DNA of 8,775 nt. Origin: Candidatus Bathyarchaeum sp. GTDB taxonomy: Archaea; Thermoproteota; Bathyarchaeia; Bathyarchaeales; Bathyarchaeaceae. The notes beneath the pieces were generated by a model. That model saw nothing but the letters and a program-made list of their open reading frames with translations, was not told the DNA's origin and did no database searches. A program made the translations under genes and the position numbers. The DNA lies in the NCBI GenBank assembly GCA_003096235.1, contig PIXT01000096.1, forward strand, positions 1 to 8,775, written 5' to 3'. Shown here in pieces: positions 6,019 through 8,775 of this stretch (its first letter is position 1; each line of letters begins with the position of its first letter).

Positions 6019-6026
6019 TATTTAAA
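6019..6026 (-). promoter_or_regulatory. Putative TATA box of the 206-residue protein gene
   Basis: Read on the minus strand the site is TTTAAATA. It would start transcription near 5997, giving a leader of about 50 bases that includes the GGAGGT ribosome site. Positional inference. Confidence 0.4.
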
Positions 6027-6084
6027 GTAACAATGTAGATTGTGTGTGGTGTAGTTGTTTTTGTGTTTAGGGTAAACTCCAACA

Positions 6085-6095
6085 TTTTTAAATAA
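6085..6095 (+). promoter_or_regulatory. Putative TATA box of the flippase gene
   Basis: TTTTTAAATAA lies about 60 bases before the flippase TTG. A start near 6115 would give a leader of about 30 bases containing the GGAG ribosome site at 6135-6138. Confidence 0.45.
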
Positions 6096-6146
6096 ACAAC
6101 ACTGATGCATTAAACTAAAACAGGAGCGTAAACTGGAGCGCTGGCT

Positions 6147-7745
6147 TTGAATAAGGCAACTGGAATTGCAAAAACTTCGGCAAAAGGCGGTTTTAAACTC
6201 TTTATAGGTGTAAGCATTTCCAGCGTCATCACGGCATTAAGTCTAATACTGGTATTGCGTTTGCTGAATAATGCAGACGATTATGGTATAATCACAACTG
6301 CATTGATTTTTCCTGTTATGCTGGCTTTGTTTAAGGATTGGGGAACAAACTCGGCTATGATAAAATTTTTGGCGCAATACAAGGCTGAGAACAAGACGGA
6401 CAAAATCAAGAATGTCATGGTTGCAGGGATGCTGTTCGAATTAGTTATGGGCGTTTTACTTACTTTAGTGTGTTTTTTTATGGCGGACTTTCTTGCAATA
6501 AGCGTCTTTAAGTTACCTGAAGCAAAAGTTTTGATAGAAATTGCTTCTTTGACAATTATTGCTGATTCGTTTCTCAAGATTTCCCAGTCCACTTTTATTG
6601 GTTTAGAACGATTGGAATTTCACAGCTTGACTTTGATATTAAATTCGTGTATGCGATGTGCGCTTGCGCCCGTTCTTGTATTTTTTGGGTTTGGCGTTTT
6701 AGGTGCTATACAGGGGCAAGTTGTAGCGCAGATTATCGCTGGAGTTATCGGAATCATAATTTTTTATGTTTCATTTCTCAGAAAGACTACGGAAACGTCA
6801 TTGAACAAAAGTGACATAGTTAATACTTTGAAGACTATGCTCAAGTATGGTGTGCCGCTTTCTGTTTCGCTGGTGATAAGTGGATTTTTGCCGCAGTTTT
6901 ATAGTACGTTGTTGACCCAAAGTTTCCCAACTACAGCGGGTTATACATCGGCTTTGGGCAATTATCAGGCGTCAACTAATTTTATGGTTATTGTATCGTT
7001 TTTTACTGTGCCTATAACAACGGTTCTGTTTCCCGCTTTTTCGAAGCTTAAAGCAAAAACAGAAGAGAATACTCTTAGGGTGGTTTTTCAGTCTTCGGTT
7101 AAATATGGTGCGTTGCTTACGCTGCCTGTAACTTTGATGGTTATTGTTTTGTCTGAGCCGTTAGTGTTTGCTATTGTGGGCACAGAATACACTGATGCGC
7201 CGTTCTTTTTGATGATAAATTCAATAAGCAATCTCTATACAGGGTTTGGGCATCTGAGTGTTGGAAATTTTCTGAATGGACAAAATAAGACGCACATCAC
7301 AATGAGGCTGGCGTTTGTTACTTTAGGAACAGGAGTCATATCCAGTTTTATACTTATTTCCCAGTTCAAAGTTGTTGGCTTGATTTTTACGAACTTGATT
7401 TCTATAGCTCCGAGCCTGTTTTGGGGAATATGGTATGTAAAGAAGCATTTCGGCGCCACAATAGATTGGGTAGCTTCAGCCAAGATTTTGTTAGCATCAT
7501 TGATTGCTGGAGTGTTTACTCATCTGCTTTTGTCACAACTTAACTACAGCTACATTGTAGAACTTGTTGTAGGCGGTGTGGCTTTCTTGCTTGCCTACCT
7601 AGTCGCTGCACCCCTAATTAGGGCAGTAAACAAAAGGGATGTAGAGAGCCTAAGACAAATGCTAAGTGGTCTTGGTCCATTTTCGCCCATCTTCAACATA
7701 CCGCTCATGATAATCGAAAAACTGTTAGACGTCTTCAAGGTCTAA
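6147..7745 (+). CDS. Polysaccharide/oligosaccharide flippase-type membrane protein (MOP superfamily)
   Basis: A 532-residue integral membrane protein with about 12-14 hydrophobic helices along its whole length, the usual size and shape of the Wzx/RfbX branch of the MOP exporters. The N-terminus shows family features: an initial helix (about 17-38) followed by LLNNADDYGIITTALIF, equivalent to the common GDYG segment, then WGTNSAMIKFLAQ (65-77). Family members move lipid-linked sugars across the cytoplasmic membrane for surface polysaccharide or glycoprotein assembly; the substrate here is unknown. No glycosyltransferase lies nearby, so it is not in a typical polysaccharide cluster. The TTG start has GGAG 8 bases upstream. 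Codons mostly end in G or T until about 7590, then shift to A and C. Confidence 0.9.
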   Translation: MNKATGIAKTSAKGGFKLFIGVSISSVITALSLILVLRLLNNADDYGIITTALIFPVMLALFKDWGTNSAMIKFLAQYKAENKTDKIKNVMVAGMLFELVMGVLLTLVCFFMADFLAISVFKLPEAKVLIEIASLTIIADSFLKISQSTFIGLERLEFHSLTLILNSCMRCALAPVLVFFGFGVLGAIQGQVVAQIIAGVIGIIIFYVSFLRKTTETSLNKSDIVNTLKTMLKYGVPLSVSLVISGFLPQFYSTLLTQSFPTTAGYTSALGNYQASTNFMVIVSFFTVPITTVLFPAFSKLKAKTEENTLRVVFQSSVKYGALLTLPVTLMVIVLSEPLVFAIVGTEYTDAPFFLMINSISNLYTGFGHLSVGNFLNGQNKTHITMRLAFVTLGTGVISSFILISQFKVVGLIFTNLISIAPSLFWGIWYVKKHFGATIDWVASAKILLASLIAGVFTHLLLSQLNYSYIVELVVGGVAFLLAYLVAAPLIRAVNKRDVESLRQMLSGLGPFSPIFNIPLMIIEKLLDVFKV

Positions 7746-7791
7746 CTCGCAGGCTGTTCAGTACACGGATGCAAATGTTCTATATTTCAAG

Positions 7792-7796
7792 TTTTT
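7792..7796 (+). terminator. Possible T-run terminator after the flippase gene
   Basis: A T5 run lies about 47 bases after the flippase stop, with no stem ahead of it. It is the only obvious T-run before the ribosomal protein gene and is weak evidence for a stop. Confidence 0.25.
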
Positions 7797-7828
7797 ATGG
7801 GCAGGTCGGCTTTTCTAGTGGGTAATCC

Positions 7829-7836
7829 TTAATAAA
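7829..7836 (+). promoter_or_regulatory. Putative TATA box of the eS6 gene
   Basis: TTAATAAA would start transcription near 7858, about 36 bases before the TTG at 7894. An alternative box, TATATTT at 7781-7787, lies further upstream. Neither is compelling, but a promoter in this 148-base gap is expected. Confidence 0.3.
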
Positions 7837-7893
7837 CAGCTATTCCCCATTCTGTTATCGTCATGAGAAATGCGTTAGGAGAGTAAAAAGCGC

Positions 7894-8313
7894 TTGGCTA
7901 AATTCAAGATAATCGTTTCAGACCCTGAAACTGGAAAATCACAGTCAATGGAACTGGAAGAAACACAAGCAGTTCCCCTGATCGGTAGAAAACTGGGAGA
8001 AACTATTGATGGAACTGCAGTTAAATTGTCTGGCTATAAACTAAAGATAACTGGCGGGTCTGACAAGGACGGATTCCCTATGAGACCAAACATCCATGGA
8101 GGAGTTCGTGTAGGCGCCATCATAAGTGAGGGCGTAGGCTTTCATTCAACACGGAAGGGAGAACGGAAACGCAAAACCCTTCGCGGCAATGTAATAACAG
8201 ACTCGATTGTTCAAGTTAACATGAAGGTTATCGAGAAGCCAAAGGGCAAAAAAGCAGAAAAGCCAACAGAAGCTCCAGTAGAGAGCGCCCCTGCTGAAGC
8301 TGCTGCCCAATAA
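7894..8313 (+). CDS. rps6e: 30S ribosomal protein eS6 (S6e)
   Basis: A 139-residue small-subunit ribosomal protein found only in archaea and eukaryotes. Recognisable family sequence runs from MAKFKIIVSDPETGKS through IGRKLGETIDG (30-40), the signature GGSDKDGFPMRP (54-65), GVGFHSTRKGERKRKTLRGN (80-99) and ITDSIVQVNMKV (101-112). After about residue 113 there is a Lys-rich stretch and then a low-complexity Ala/Pro/Glu tail, probably disordered. The start is TTG, preceded by AGGAGAG 10 bases upstream. An in-frame TAG at 7876-7878 rules out a longer protein. It sits alone between the flippase and a small zinc-motif protein. This is the strongest evidence that the window is archaeal. Confidence 0.97.
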   Translation: MAKFKIIVSDPETGKSQSMELEETQAVPLIGRKLGETIDGTAVKLSGYKLKITGGSDKDGFPMRPNIHGGVRVGAIISEGVGFHSTRKGERKRKTLRGNVITDSIVQVNMKVIEKPKGKKAEKPTEAPVESAPAEAAAQ

Positions 8314-8316
8314 GTT

Positions 8317-8353
8317 CAAACAAATCTTTTTAGTTTGTGGGCTTTGACGCCCA
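8317..8353 (+). terminator. Putative terminator region after rps6e
   Basis: Just after the eS6 stop, ACAAA (8320-8324) and TTTGT (8334-8338) flank a T5 run (8327-8331). A second small hairpin, TGGGC-TTTGAC-GCCCA (8338-8353), follows. The T-run is the likely archaeal stop signal. The hairpin may stabilise the 3' end. Confidence 0.4.
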
Positions 8354-8424
8354 ACATATTTCTAAACAGGTACAAAATATTGCGCTACCCACTTCAATAC
8401 TGCTTTAATGTTTGGAACGGATAG

Positions 8425-8436
8425 CTTTTTTTAATA
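8425..8436 (+). promoter_or_regulatory. Putative TATA-like box of the 94-residue protein gene
   Basis: CTTTTTTTAATA lies about 50 bases before the TTG at 8481, which would allow a leader of about 20 bases carrying the AAAGGGAG ribosome site. The T-run could also help stop transcription from upstream. Confidence 0.35.
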
Positions 8437-8480
8437 GTTGGGTTGTTTGTTTTAGTCATTAAAAGGGAGTTGTTTAGTCC

Positions 8481-8765
8481 TTGTTGACTGAAATTGTTAG
8501 TGATGAGCAATTGATTAAATTGTACACTGAAGACGGATATCTAATTGCTGTCGATTACCCAAAAAGCGAAGTGAAACTACACACCATTGATTGCATGCTT
8601 GCCGACCCAATTAGTTCAATCGGCGTTAAACCCACAAAAGCACTGGAAAACAAAACTGGAGAGTTCTGGTACTCAAAAGAACGCAGTGAAGCAAACTCGA
8701 AAGCAGAAGAAATAGCCAAACAAAAAGGCTACGCGTACATAGTTTGCCCCATCTGCAACAGATAA
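8481..8765 (+). CDS. Small protein with HxxxC...CxxC putative zinc site
   Basis: A 94-residue soluble protein that I cannot name. His34-x3-Cys38 (LHTIDC) in the middle and Cys89-x2-Cys92 (CPIC) at the extreme C-terminus would make a four-ligand zinc site. Between them, FWYSKERSEANSKAEEIAKQKGYAYIVCPICN echoes a layout I recall from small zinc modules: a His/Cys pair, an aromatic-Ser segment, a helix, then Gly-Tyr and CxxC. Treat that resemblance as suggestive only. The first 30 residues look like a strand-helix lead-in. The TTG at 8481 has AAAGGGAG (8462-8469) 11 bases upstream, and an adjacent in-frame TTG at 8484 is an alternative. The TAA ends at 8765, so the gene is complete. A nucleic-acid-binding role beside a ribosomal protein gene is plausible but unproven. 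Confidence 0.72.
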   Translation: MLTEIVSDEQLIKLYTEDGYLIAVDYPKSEVKLHTIDCMLADPISSIGVKPTKALENKTGEFWYSKERSEANSKAEEIAKQKGYAYIVCPICNR

Positions 8766-8775
8766 CACCAACATA

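Noticed and set aside
5903..6085. Minus-strand frame of 60 codons upstream of the 206-residue gene
   Set aside because: It covers the putative TATA box and the ribosome site of the downstream gene and has no start signal of its own.

Overview
The window looks archaeal, and the gene set fits a member of the Bathyarchaeota/Bathyarchaeia or a related TACK lineage. That placement is inferred and no marker here is decisive. The evidence is an archaeal/eukaryotic-type ribosomal protein eS6, a fused gamma-alpha 2-oxoacid:ferredoxin oxidoreductase with its beta subunit, a Pyrococcus-type single-cluster ferredoxin, an AmmeMemoRadiSam-family radical SAM protein, TATA-like boxes about 25 bases ahead of likely transcript starts, and frequent TTG start codons with clear Shine-Dalgarno sites.

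Layout. Positions 3-245 (-) hold a small two-helix membrane protein. It diverges from a LysE/RhtB-type exporter (401-1027, +). A gene-free stretch (1028-1274) with nested inverted repeats follows. A radical SAM gene, amrS, runs on the minus strand (1275-2291). It diverges across a compact promoter region from a three-gene plus-strand operon (2424-5276): ferredoxin, korA-type gamma-alpha subunit and korB-type beta subunit. The last two genes abut with no space between stop and start. An unrecognised, highly charged 206-residue protein (5322-5942, -) converges on the operon. It diverges from a 532-residue polysaccharide flippase-type membrane protein (6147-7745, +). After that come ribosomal protein eS6 (7894-8313, +) and a 94-residue protein with an HxxxC...CxxC putative zinc motif (8481-8765, +).

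How the genes work together. The clearest functional unit is the operon. KorA and KorB would oxidatively decarboxylate a 2-oxoacid to an acyl-CoA, or run in reverse to fix CO2, and the neighbouring ferredoxin is the obvious electron carrier. That ferredoxin lacks the usual ligand at the second cluster position (Phe16), so it may carry a [3Fe-4S] cluster. The radical SAM gene sits back to back with this operon, but no AMMECR1 or Memo partner is present. The other genes are separate housekeeping or envelope units.

No obviously new multi-gene system, CRISPR array, mobile element, rRNA or tRNA was found. The best leads are the ferredoxin ligand substitution, the two unrecognised small proteins, the nested repeats after the exporter gene, and an abrupt change in third-codon-position usage inside korA.
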